Part shown: in pieces, positions 8,701 to 15,979 of the stretch
Numbering within the stretch: position 1 is the stretch's first letter
Layout: every line of letters begins with the position of its first letter
Assembly: GCF_014202275.1 (NCBI RefSeq)
Contig: NZ_JACHGF010000015.1
Location: 1-64,000, forward strand
Reading direction: 5' to 3'
DNA length: 64,000 bases
Origin: Rhabdobacter roseus
GTDB lineage: Bacteria; Bacteroidota; Bacteroidia; Cytophagales; Spirosomataceae
Notes under the pieces: generated by a model
What the model was told of the DNA's origin: nothing
What the model saw: the letters and a program-made list of their open reading frames with translations, nothing else
Databases searched by the model: none
Translations under genes and position numbers: made by a program

Positions 8701-9185
8701 GTACCTTTCACCACGATACTCACCCCCGGAAGCGGTTCTTTGTTCTCGTCCAGCACCCGACCGGCTACTTTCCGATCTACCGCTTCCGCTTCGGTTTCGG
8801 GCAGCGATAGGGTACCTGACCGGGCAGCTTCGGACTTCCTGAGTACAATTTGTTTATTCAGGATCACAAACGAAACCCCGGCCGGGTTCAGGATCCGGTT
8901 CAGGACTTCCTCCAGCCGCTCGTCGTTGGCGTACAGTACCACCGGTTGGCCTTTGGGTATGAGTTGGGAGTTATAGGTAATCTTCACTTTGGCCACTTTG
9001 CTGATGTGGTCCAGCGCACTACGCATTTCGGTATTCTCTTTCGGAATAAAAATGCGCTTGTTAAGCAATTCCTGGGCGGCACCGGCCCAGGAGACTCCTG
9101 AGAGCAGTAACGTCATGAAAATCTGTATGGTAGTAATTTTCATAATCCTTAGCCACAGATTAGCGTCATGTTGATTTTTTTGCAT
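5775..9185 (-). CDS. SusC/RagA-family TonB-linked outer-membrane transporter with STN domain
   Basis: About 1136 residues from ATG at 9185; the open frame extends upstream but the signal sequence ([23 protein letters not shown]) and the leader hairpins favour this start. Order: signal peptide, STN signalling domain (~30-110), carboxypeptidase-regulatory-like/CNA-B domain ([26 protein letters not shown]), plug with [20 protein letters not shown] and [30 protein letters not shown], then a 22-strand-type barrel to ..VVFGLNVGF. The STN domain fits regulation by the adjacent FecR and ECF sigma factor through cell-surface signalling. It pairs with the SusD downstream. Confidence 0.95.
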   Translation of the reverse strand: [1136 protein letters not shown]

Positions 9186-9232
9186 AGATTTAAACGTTTT
9201 TGTGATTAGAAAAGGCAAAAACAATTCCTCAC

Positions 9233-9312
9233 GCTCCCCGGCAAGGGAGCATCTTGGATACCGCAAGTTGGGGGGATTCAAAGCCGGTCATGGTGCAAAC
9301 ATGCCCGGCTTT
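9233..9312 (-). promoter_or_regulatory. Two-hairpin leader between fecR and susC (locus 1)
   Basis: On the minus strand, an A-run is followed by hairpin 1 (9312-9280: AAGCCGGGCATG / CATGACCGGCTT, one mismatch) and, after about 29 bases, hairpin 2 (9250-9233: GCTCCC-loop-GGGAGC). Then GTGAGG and a conserved stretch (TTTTGC..TAATCAC..AAAAACG..TAAA) lead to the ATG at 9185. The same order, spacing and text precede the second ECF-controlled susC (17105-17237), so this is a conserved structured leader. Read in the plus direction, hairpin 1 is followed by a T-run. Confidence 0.6.
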
Positions 9313-9382
9313 TTTAGCGTCCGTCAGGTGGGAGAAAATAGATCTGCGTGCATGGATTTTAGGAAAAAAGTAAGTGAAAAGG

Positions 9383-10477
9383 TTATTGGTTACAGCCTTT
9401 GGAAAGTACCTTGATGCGGCCTTCTTCTACTACAAAGCTGGTGCCGGGCCCTACGGCACTGCACACGATGCTCAGCTTTTCAAACAGGGGTTCATCGGTC
9501 AGGTTGGTGGTTAGCTCACAGCCGCTGAACAGCGACTCCTCCATGTCTATGTCTAAGCCGTAGGCTTTTCCGATTTGCCGAAACACCTCGGCCACGGGCG
9601 TATCCTCAAAAGCGTAGGCATAGTGGGTGGCCGGTACGTACTGGAGCATGTCCCGCTGATTGATTTCCCGGCGCTTGAAGTGTGCTTTTTCGCGGTTGAA
9701 GAACAGCTGCTCGTTGGATACCAGATGAATGGTAGTTTGGTTATCCGCGTTTCCAGGGGTGGCTTCATTCTTTTCCTTCGGTGCTGAAACGGCCACTTTG
9801 CCGGTTTTGACCACGACCGAGAAATCAGCATCGGTGGCGTAGGCCGTCACCGTAAAACTGGTACCGAGTACTTTCGTCACCATTTCGCCGGAGTACACCA
9901 GAAAAGGGCTGGCGGGGTCTTTCAAAACCTCAAAGAAAGCCTTTCCCGTCAGCTGGACTTCCCGGGTACCGGCCGGGCCGTAGTGGTAGCTTAGCTCGCT
10001 GTGGGGGTGCAGCAACACGGAGCTACCGTCCGGCAGCGCAACCGGCAGAATGGCGCTGGAGGTATTCTTTTGAAAAAAGGGAACGTTTTCGGCGGGTACA
10101 TTCTCCTGGGTCGCTACCTCCGTTTCCGGGCTTGGCGCCTGATAAAACACCAGCCAGCCCAGCAGGCCGGATACCAGCACCACCGCGGCGGCAGCCTGCC
10201 ACCAGAGGGGCCGCACGAACCTCCTTTTCACCTGGATCGCCCCCATCGTTTCCCGACGGATGGTGTCAAAGTACCCTTCCTCAAAGGGCTCCTCCGTAAG
10301 CTGGGTAGCTAACACAATATCCCGCGCCTTCATGGCCTCCCCGGCGTAATCGGGGTTCTGCAAAAGCCACTGGCTCCATGCCGAGTCCTGATTCCTGAAG
10401 CCCCCGTCCAGTACCCAGCGTCGGAAACTTTCGTCGGCCAGGTAATCCTGAACTTTGTAATCAAAATAAATTTTCAT
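9383..10477 (-). CDS. FecR-family anti-sigma factor
   Basis: 364 residues. N-terminal cytoplasmic part (DYKVQDYLADESFRRWVLDG) binds the sigma factor; one membrane segment near residues 90-110 (WWQAAAAVVLVSGLLGWLVFY); then the periplasmic FecR domain (LPDGSSVLLHPHSELSYHY..REVQLTGKAFFEV) and the C-terminal DUF4974 region (FEDTPVAEVFRQIGKAYGLDIDMEE). It transmits the state of the STN-containing SusC at 5775-9185 to the ECF sigma encoded just upstream (10561-11163). Confidence 0.93.
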   Translation of the reverse strand: MKIYFDYKVQDYLADESFRRWVLDGGFRNQDSAWSQWLLQNPDYAGEAMKARDIVLATQLTEEPFEEGYFDTIRRETMGAIQVKRRFVRPLWWQAAAAVVLVSGLLGWLVFYQAPSPETEVATQENVPAENVPFFQKNTSSAILPVALPDGSSVLLHPHSELSYHYGPAGTREVQLTGKAFFEVLKDPASPFLVYSGEMVTKVLGTSFTVTAYATDADFSVVVKTGKVAVSAPKEKNEATPGNADNQTTIHLVSNEQLFFNREKAHFKRREINQRDMLQYVPATHYAYAFEDTPVAEVFRQIGKAYGLDIDMEESLFSGCELTTNLTDEPLFEKLSIVCSAVGPGTSFVVEEGRIKVLSKGCNQ

Positions 10478-10560
10478 GGAAACGTTCTATTGCTTTTACA
10501 AGGAGTAGAAAGCTTCTCAAGAAATTATACTGGTTTGGTCTTACTTTTTTTTGAAAAAAT

Positions 10561-11163
10561 TCAAAAAAGAAAAAAATCGAGGCAAACGAGCAGCAGAGTA
10601 GTGAATTTGTTGGGGAAAGATTCGCGGAGCGAAGCCAGGGCTTCGTGGATCAGGTTGGTGGCGGTCTGGTACTTGATGCCCATGACGGTGGCAATTTCGT
10701 CATTGCTCATGTTTTCAAAAAACCGCAGGTAGATGGCTTCCTTCTGGCGCTTGGGGAGCTGGTTGATGTAGCCGTTGATCAGCCGAACCCGCGCCGCTTC
10801 CGTTTCATTTTCGATCAGCCGTTCTTCAATGGAAAATTCTGCCCGAAAAGGTAATTCCTCCTCGTTTTCTGACGATACGAAGAGCCGCTCGCGCTTGAGA
10901 GCCGTGATGAGCTTTCTGCGCAGGCAGGTAAATAGGTAGGGACGGATCTCGGTCACCTGCCGCAGATTGGCCCGGTACTGCCACAGCTGAATGTACACTT
11001 CCTGAATGCAATCCTGGATCAGCAGGTCGTCTTTGACCAGTTTCCGGCCGTAGAGTGCCAGCGGCTTCCCGAATAATCGGATAAGCTCTTCCAGCGCCTT
11101 TTCGTGGCCGTTGGTAAAATGCCTCCATAACTGCTCTTCCTCTGTCATTGTGTGCGAATTCAA
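10561..11163 (-). CDS. RNA polymerase ECF sigma-70 factor (Bacteroidota type)
   Basis: 200 residues with region 2 (HFTNGHEKALEELIRLFGKPL..IQDCIQEVYIQLWQYR) and region 4 (LPKRQKEAIYLRFFENMSNDEIATVMGIKYQTATNLIHEALASLR). It heads the fecR-susC-susD operon and would activate it when released by FecR. A second in-frame ATG five codons in is an alternative start. The hydrophobic tail (LLLVCLDFFLF) is common in this subfamily. Confidence 0.93.
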   Translation of the reverse strand: MNSHTMTEEEQLWRHFTNGHEKALEELIRLFGKPLALYGRKLVKDDLLIQDCIQEVYIQLWQYRANLRQVTEIRPYLFTCLRRKLITALKRERLFVSSENEEELPFRAEFSIEERLIENETEAARVRLINGYINQLPKRQKEAIYLRFFENMSNDEIATVMGIKYQTATNLIHEALASLRESFPNKFTTLLLVCLDFFLF

Positions 11164-11504
11164 AAATGGGCCAACTTAGTCATTCAATTTCTTAAAAACA
11201 AGTCAGCACCCACGGTGTGTCTTTAGCGTCGAAGCGGCTCCCATCGGGTCGTTTAGGAGCAAAATTCTGTTTTTTAAGTCATTACACTGGTTTATCAAAA
11301 GGAGCAAGGCCGTTCAATCTACCCTCGCCTTGGCCAACTACCCCGCGGCAATGCCTGTTTTTTGGCCTTGGTTCTACCGGAAATAACTACCGCCGCCCTT
11401 CCCTGGTTTTTGCGCGGAGAGGCCCGCTGATGGGTAAAAGAGGGTCTTTCCGTTCTTTACCAATACCACCCAATAAAAGATGCGTTTTGGTGAATTATCT
11501 TGAG

Positions 11505-11534
11505 TTGGGTTATGTTTTAAGTCTATTAACTTTG
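11505..11534 (+). promoter_or_regulatory. Bacteroidota promoter for the peroxiredoxin gene
   Basis: TTG at 11505-11507, a 19-base spacer, then TAACTTTG at 11527-11534, a perfect match to the -33/-7 pattern TTG-N19-TAnnTTTG, 38 bases before the ATG at 11572. The rest of 11164-11504 shows no convincing gene. Confidence 0.7.
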
Positions 11535-11571
11535 TAGAGTAATTTTTGTAGAACCTAAAACCAAACTAACT

Positions 11572-12207
11572 ATGTCACTTCGATTAGGAGACATTGCTCC
11601 GGATTTTGAGGCAAATACCACCCAGGGGCCCATTCAGTTTCACGAGTGGCTCGGCGACAGCTGGGGGCTACTTTTTTCGCACCCGGCCGATTTTACGCCC
11701 GTATGTACTACCGAGCTGGGCAAAACCGCCCTGCTGAAGGGTGAGTTCCAGAAGCGCAACGTGAAAGTACTGGCTGTGAGTGTCGACGACCTGGATTCGC
11801 ACCACCGTTGGATTCCCGATATCAACGAAGTGACGGGCTCGGACGTAGATTTTCCGATCATTGCCGACGAAGGCCGCAAAGTAGCCGAGCTCTACGACAT
11901 GATTCACCCCAACGCCAGCGAAAAAGCCACCGTACGCTCAGTGTTTGTGATTGGCCCCGATAAAAAAATCAAGCTCACGCTGACCTACCCCGCCTCCACG
12001 GGCCGGAACTTCAACGAGATCCTGCGGGTGATCGACTCGCTGCAACTCACCGCCAACCACTCCGTAGCTACCCCCGCCGACTGGCAGGATGGCGAGGACG
12101 TCATCGTGGTACCGGCCGTGAGCACCGAAGACGCCGAAAAGAAATTCCCCAAAGGCCTCAACATCGTGAAGCCGTACCTGCGCTACACGCCGCAGCCTAA
12201 CAAATAA
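11572..12207 (+). CDS. 1-Cys peroxiredoxin (Prx6 type)
   Basis: 211 residues. The peroxidatic cysteine is Cys45 in HPADFTPVCTTELG, the classic Prx6/AhpC-TSA signature; later motifs are VSVDDLDSHHRWIPDI and the Prx6-type C-terminal domain (DGEDVIVVPAVSTEDAEKKFPKG..KPYLRYTPQP). It reduces H2O2 and alkyl hydroperoxides in the cytoplasm. Single gene with its own promoter and terminator. Confidence 0.95.
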   Translation: MSLRLGDIAPDFEANTTQGPIQFHEWLGDSWGLLFSHPADFTPVCTTELGKTALLKGEFQKRNVKVLAVSVDDLDSHHRWIPDINEVTGSDVDFPIIADEGRKVAELYDMIHPNASEKATVRSVFVIGPDKKIKLTLTYPASTGRNFNEILRVIDSLQLTANHSVATPADWQDGEDVIVVPAVSTEDAEKKFPKGLNIVKPYLRYTPQPNK

Positions 12208-12210
12208 GCC

Positions 12211-12284
12211 AGGTACCTCGCGCCGTTTGGTTGAGAGGTACTTGCTGAAAAAGGGTAGTTCTATCGAAGAGCTACCCTTTTTTT
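12211..12284 (+). terminator. GTAC hairpin followed by rho-independent terminator
   Basis: First AGGTACCTC (12211-12219) pairs with GAGGTACTT (12235-12243). Then AAAAAGGGTAG (12248-12258) pairs with CTACCCTTTTT (12272-12282), followed by more T. The second is a textbook terminator for the peroxiredoxin gene. Confidence 0.8.
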
Positions 12285-12422
12285 GGGTAGCTACTACCTT
12301 CCTTCTCCTATACTTAAGGACTAGCCAAGAGGAGGAGGTCAAAAAAGTACCAACTACCTTACCCGAAACTAAATTGGCCCCAGGTACTTCCCGTAAAGGT
12401 ACCTTCGCTATTTTTGTGCGCT

Positions 12423-13226
12423 ATGGCGCGAAAAACAGCACGACCAATCAGTAAGAAGGAAGTACCCAAAAAGCCCCTGCCCCGCAAAGGCTGGGCGATC
12501 CTGGTGGCCGTAGTGGCTTTGATAGGAGCTGTGACCTGGTGGCTGGCCTACCGCAACGAAAACGACTGGACCTTCATCCGGCAGTTTGGGATCAAACTAC
12601 CCCTGCGCTACGCCGTACACGGCATCGATGTGTCGCACCACAACGCGCGCATCGACTGGGACAAGCTCAAGAAAACGCAATCGGAGGGCGTGAAGATCGA
12701 CTTTGTGTACATCAAAGCCACCGAAGGGGCCACCCACCTCGACCGCGAGTTTGCCCGCAACTGGCGCGAAGCCCGGCGCGTGGGCCTGAAGCGGGGCGCG
12801 TACCATTTTTACAATCCAAGGGTACTTTCGGGCCTGCAAGCCGAGCATTTCATCAAGCGCGTGCAGATGCAGCCCGGCGACCTGCCGCCCGTGCTCGACC
12901 TGGAAGTAGCCGCCGGGAAACCCGACGACATCATCATCCGGGGTGTCCGTAACTGGCTCACGCTCGTAGAGAACCACTACGGCGTCCGGCCGGTGATTTA
13001 CGTCAACGAGCATTATTACAAAAAGTACATTGCGGGCCATTTCGACGACTACCCGCTCTGGCTGGCGGGCTACTCGCGCCGCCACCTCGATGACCTCGCC
13101 GACAACGCCCTGGTCCTTTTCTGGCAGCACAGTGAAAAAGGCTGGGTGGACGGCATCCGGGGCTTTGTCGATTTCAACGTATTTTTACAAGAACCGGAAG
13201 CCTGGCGCGTGACGGGCAAACCATAG
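12423..13226 (+). CDS. GH25 lysozyme-family N-acetylmuramidase, membrane-anchored
   Basis: About 267 residues from ATG at 12423 (an upstream in-frame start at 12414 adds three residues). A basic N-terminus and one transmembrane segment (WAILVAVVALIGAVTWWLA) precede the GH25 barrel: GIDVSHHNARIDWDKL, FVYIKATEGATHLD, GAYHFYNP, LPPVLDLEV (acidic catalytic pair), PVIYVNEHYYKKY and a C-terminal ..FWQHSEKGWVDGIRGFVDFNVF. It would cleave muramic acid-glucosamine bonds in peptidoglycan from the periplasmic face. A TATTTTTG box lies at 12409-12416, very close to the start. Confidence 0.93.
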   Translation: MARKTARPISKKEVPKKPLPRKGWAILVAVVALIGAVTWWLAYRNENDWTFIRQFGIKLPLRYAVHGIDVSHHNARIDWDKLKKTQSEGVKIDFVYIKATEGATHLDREFARNWREARRVGLKRGAYHFYNPRVLSGLQAEHFIKRVQMQPGDLPPVLDLEVAAGKPDDIIIRGVRNWLTLVENHYGVRPVIYVNEHYYKKYIAGHFDDYPLWLAGYSRRHLDDLADNALVLFWQHSEKGWVDGIRGFVDFNVFLQEPEAWRVTGKP

Positions 13227-13238
13227 CAGGTACCTAGA

Positions 13239-13266
13239 AGGTACTTTGAACCCCCGTAAAGTACCT
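13239..13266 (+). terminator. GTAC hairpin after the lysozyme gene
   Basis: AGGTACTTT (13239-13247) and AAAGTACCT (13258-13266), perfect 9-base arms with a 10-base loop. No T-run follows; placement 12 bases after a stop codon suggests a 3'-end role. Confidence 0.45.
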
Positions 13267-13332
13267 GGTGCCCATCGACAAATTTGAAGCGTTTTTTTAC
13301 AGTCGGGCGAAAGGCCGTACTTTTGTGGTACT

Positions 13333-14109
13333 ATGGATCAGGACAGCAGCGCCTCGACGCGCCTCAATAAATTCATCAGCGAAACGGGCTTTTGCTCGCG
13401 CCGCGAAGCCGACAAGCTCATTGAGCAGGGCCGCGTGACGCTCAACGGCCGCCCCGCCGTGCTGGGCGACAAAGCCAGCCCGCTTGACGACGTGCGCGTA
13501 AACGGCAAGCCCCTCAAAGCCCGGCCCAGGGAATTTGTGTACCTGGCTTTTCACAAGCCCGTGGGCATTACCTGCACCACCGAGCGCCACGTCAAGGGCA
13601 ACATCATCGACTACATCAACCATCCGGACCGGATTTTCCCCATCGGTAGGCTCGACAAACCCTCCGAGGGGCTCATCTTCCTGACCAGCGACGGCGACAT
13701 CGTGAACAAGATCCTGCGGGCGGGTAACAACCACGAAAAGGAGTACGTCGTAACGGTAGACCGGCCCATCACGGCGGAGTTTGTGCGGAAAATGCAAGGC
13801 GGGGTACCCATCCTGGATACGATTACCCAAAAATGTTTCGTGCGGCAGGAAAGCCGGTACGTGTTTACGATCATCCTCACGCAGGGCCTCAACCGCCAGA
13901 TTCGCCGCATGTGCGAGTACCTGGGCTACACCGTCACCCGCCTGAAGCGCGTCCGGATCATGAACGTGACCCTGGACAAACTACCCCTGGGCCAATGGCG
14001 CAACCTCACCACCGCCGAAATGCGGGAGATCAACCAACTGGTGGCGCAGTCGACCAAGACCGAAGAAGGTTCCTACCTGTCCCGCGCGGGCGAGGACGAC
14101 CTGGAGTAG
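13333..14109 (+). CDS. rluF: 23S rRNA pseudouridine(2604) synthase RluF
   Basis: 258 residues. N-terminal S4 RNA-binding domain ([30 protein letters not shown]), then the RsuA/RluB/E/F catalytic domain with the active Asp in [19 protein letters not shown] and the RluF-type [15 protein letters not shown] and [27 protein letters not shown]. It isomerises uridine in 23S rRNA. A TACTTTTG box at 13318-13325 lies just upstream. Confidence 0.93.
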   Translation: MDQDSSASTRLNKFISETGFCSRREADKLIEQGRVTLNGRPAVLGDKASPLDDVRVNGKPLKARPREFVYLAFHKPVGITCTTERHVKGNIIDYINHPDRIFPIGRLDKPSEGLIFLTSDGDIVNKILRAGNNHEKEYVVTVDRPITAEFVRKMQGGVPILDTITQKCFVRQESRYVFTIILTQGLNRQIRRMCEYLGYTVTRLKRVRIMNVTLDKLPLGQWRNLTTAEMREINQLVAQSTKTEEGSYLSRAGEDDLE

Positions 14110-14110
14110 G

Positions 14111-14136
14111 GTAGGTACCTGGCCGGAGGTACCTAC
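14111..14136 (+). terminator. GTAC hairpin after rluF
   Basis: GTAGGTACCT (14111-14120) and AGGTACCTAC (14127-14136), perfect 10-base arms with loop GGCCGG, starting one base after the rluF stop codon. No T-run follows. Confidence 0.5.
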
Positions 14137-14174
14137 ATCGTTGATTTGATAAAGTGAATTTAGGTAGTTATCTT

Positions 14175-14190
14175 AGTGAAAAAGTTCACT
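14175..14190 (+). promoter_or_regulatory. Probable operator of the Xre-RES toxin-antitoxin operon
   Basis: Palindrome AGTGAA-AAAG-TTCACT just before the ATG at 14194, with another AGTGAA half-site at 14153-14158. Toxin-antitoxin operons are usually autoregulated by the Xre antitoxin; the site fits that role but this is inference. Confidence 0.45.
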
Positions 14191-14193
14191 ACT

Positions 14194-14595
14194 ATGAATC
14201 CGGCCTTAGCGTATCGCTCCTTTTCTGAGCAGGAAATCATTACCCATAGTCGACAAGGTATGCTGCGATCCGAAGTAGATCGGGTAGCCGGGCTCGTGGG
14301 AATTACCGACAAGGAAATGGCGGCTGCTCTGGGTATTTCGGCATCCTACCTACACCGTTTAAAGAACGAGCAGCGGCTTAGCCAGGATGCCTCCGAGCGT
14401 CTGCTCTTGCTGGAAAATTTGCTCCGGCACGCCCTGGATACTTTTGAAGGAAATGCGGAGGTCGTACGTGGCTGGCTGCGTACTTCACTGCGCGAATTAG
14501 AATACCAAACGCCCTTGCAAACGCTTGATACCGTGACTGGCTACACGCTGGTAGATCGGGTGTTGGGCCGTATCGACCACGGTATTTTCGGTTAA
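14194..14595 (+). CDS. Xre/MbcA/ParS-type antitoxin (DUF2384 toxin-binding domain)
   Basis: About 133 residues from ATG at 14194; a GTG at 14176 is possible but lies in the palindrome. An Xre-like helix-turn-helix (RVAGLVGITDKEMAAALGISASYLHRLKNEQRLSQDASERLLLLENLL) is followed by the DUF2384 C-terminal domain (FEGNAEVVRGWLRTSLRELEYQTPLQTLDTVTGYTLVDRVLGRIDHGIFG). It ends 6 bases before the RES toxin gene and should neutralise that toxin and repress the operon. Confidence 0.9.
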   Translation: MNPALAYRSFSEQEIITHSRQGMLRSEVDRVAGLVGITDKEMAAALGISASYLHRLKNEQRLSQDASERLLLLENLLRHALDTFEGNAEVVRGWLRTSLRELEYQTPLQTLDTVTGYTLVDRVLGRIDHGIFG

Positions 14596-14601
14596 AGCAG
14601 C

Positions 14602-15066
14602 ATGGCGATCGTGTACCGGGTAGTACGTCAAAAGTACGCCGACCGACCTCTGGATACCACAGGTACTAGACTGTACGGTGGACGCTGGAATCCGCCGGGC
14701 GTTGGAATCCTTTACACGGCAGAGCATCCGGCCCTGGCCTTGGTGGAGATTTTGGTCCATCTTCCACAGGTACCTTATACCAGCCTACCTCGGTATCAGC
14801 TTTTTAGTGTAGAAATACACGACGACAGCCTCAAGGTACTACCGGCAGACCAGCTACCTTCTTACTGGAACGACAACAGCTATGCACGCAGTCAGACGAT
14901 TCTTGCAGAGTGGCTACAACGGCCCGATGTGTTGGCCCTAGGGGTACCTTCCTCCGTAATGCCCGATGGCACCAACTACTTGCTTCATCCCGCGCATCCT
15001 GGGTACCTCTCTCTTCGGATCATCGACGAGAAACCACTGGTAATCGCCCCTCGTTTGTGGCCTTAG
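14602..15066 (+). CDS. RES-domain toxin (NAD+-degrading)
   Basis: 154 residues. The family residues are visible: Arg in YRVVRQKYADRP, GGRWNPPGVGILYTAEHPALALVEILVHL with the Glu, and Ser in LGVPSSVMPDGTNYLLHPAHP. Known RES toxins cleave or phosphorylyse NAD+, stopping growth until the antitoxin returns. Paired with the Xre antitoxin directly upstream. Confidence 0.92.
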   Translation: MAIVYRVVRQKYADRPLDTTGTRLYGGRWNPPGVGILYTAEHPALALVEILVHLPQVPYTSLPRYQLFSVEIHDDSLKVLPADQLPSYWNDNSYARSQTILAEWLQRPDVLALGVPSSVMPDGTNYLLHPAHPGYLSLRIIDEKPLVIAPRLWP

Positions 15067-15386
15067 CTTCTATTTTCAAGAAACAGCTACAATTCCTCTC
15101 CCTTTGGCAACTTCCTTAGTAAGTACCTCTTGTTTGTTTTTATTCTTCCTAAATCAAAAAGGATTCGATCCCTGAGGTACCCTTTCGCTTTCCCAAGTAC
15201 CTTTTTACGATGATCCTCTTAAAACTACCTCCAAAGGTACCTGGCGTAGCCTCAGGGCCGAAAAAACGCTATTTGAAAATTTTTTGAGAAAAAATAGGAT
15301 TAAAATTGATTAACTTTCTCATTAGTATATAAACGCCCCAACTGTCTGCGCGGGAGGTACCTTTCTCAATACGTAAGCCTGGTTCT
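15067..15386 (+). other. Gene-free spacer before the second ECF sigma gene
   Basis: 320 bases without a convincing gene. It contains several GTAC motifs and an AT-rich patch at about 15270-15335 that may hold the sigma-gene promoter (TTG at 15306, TATA at 15328), but the -7 match is poor. Confidence 0.4.
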
Positions 15387-15974
15387 GTGATCACGAAAAC
15401 ACAAAATAGCAGCCTTTGGAATGCCTTTCGCGGCGGCGATCGGGATTCGTTCCAGCGTATATACCAGCTCTACGTCAAAGAGTTGCTAAGCTATGGGCAC
15501 AAGATTACGAGCGACGTGCAGCTCATTGAAGACAGCATCCATGACCTGTTCATCGAGCTCTGGCAAAGCCGAACCAACCTCAGCGAAACCGACAGCATCA
15601 AGTTTTATTTATTTCGTTCATTGCGGAATAAAATCAGCCACCGTCACCGCCGTGACGTCCTTTACCGGGCCTCGGACGTAGCTCACTTCATCGAAAGCCT
15701 GGACGAGTTTTCGTTCGAAAAACAGCTCATCGAGCACGAAGGCCAGGAGCAGCTGCTCCGGCAACTCAAGAAAAGTTTTCAGCTCCTGAGCCCGCGCCAG
15801 CAGCAGGCCCTCGACCTGCGCTTTGCCCAGCATTTCAGCAACGAGGAAATCGCCCAGATCATGGGCATCAACTACCAGTCGGCCTGCAAGTTTATTTACT
15901 CTGGCCTGAAGGTACTTCGGGAGGCCGTGCGGATATTTTGCTGGGGACTTGCGTACTTAACCATCACGTGCTAA
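15387..15974 (+). CDS. RNA polymerase ECF sigma-70 factor (Bacteroidota type)
   Basis: 195 residues from a GTG start. Region 2 (AFRGGDRDSFQRIYQLYVKELLSYG..LIEDSIHDLFIELWQSR) and region 4 (LSPRQQQALDLRFAQHFSNEEIAQIMGINYQSACKFIYSGLKVLR) are clear. It heads an operon-like run fecR-susC-susD-glucarate genes and would be held by the FecR at 15980. Confidence 0.92.
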   Translation: MITKTQNSSLWNAFRGGDRDSFQRIYQLYVKELLSYGHKITSDVQLIEDSIHDLFIELWQSRTNLSETDSIKFYLFRSLRNKISHRHRRDVLYRASDVAHFIESLDEFSFEKQLIEHEGQEQLLRQLKKSFQLLSPRQQQALDLRFAQHFSNEEIAQIMGINYQSACKFIYSGLKVLREAVRIFCWGLAYLTITC

Positions 15975-15979
15975 GGGAT

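Noticed and set aside
11217-11537. Plus-strand open frame of 106 codons
   Set aside because: It overlaps the peroxiredoxin promoter, has no recognisable domain and odd composition; better read as spacer.
12227-12454. Small plus-strand frame before the lysozyme gene
   Set aside because: It spans the peroxiredoxin terminator and the lysozyme start in another frame.
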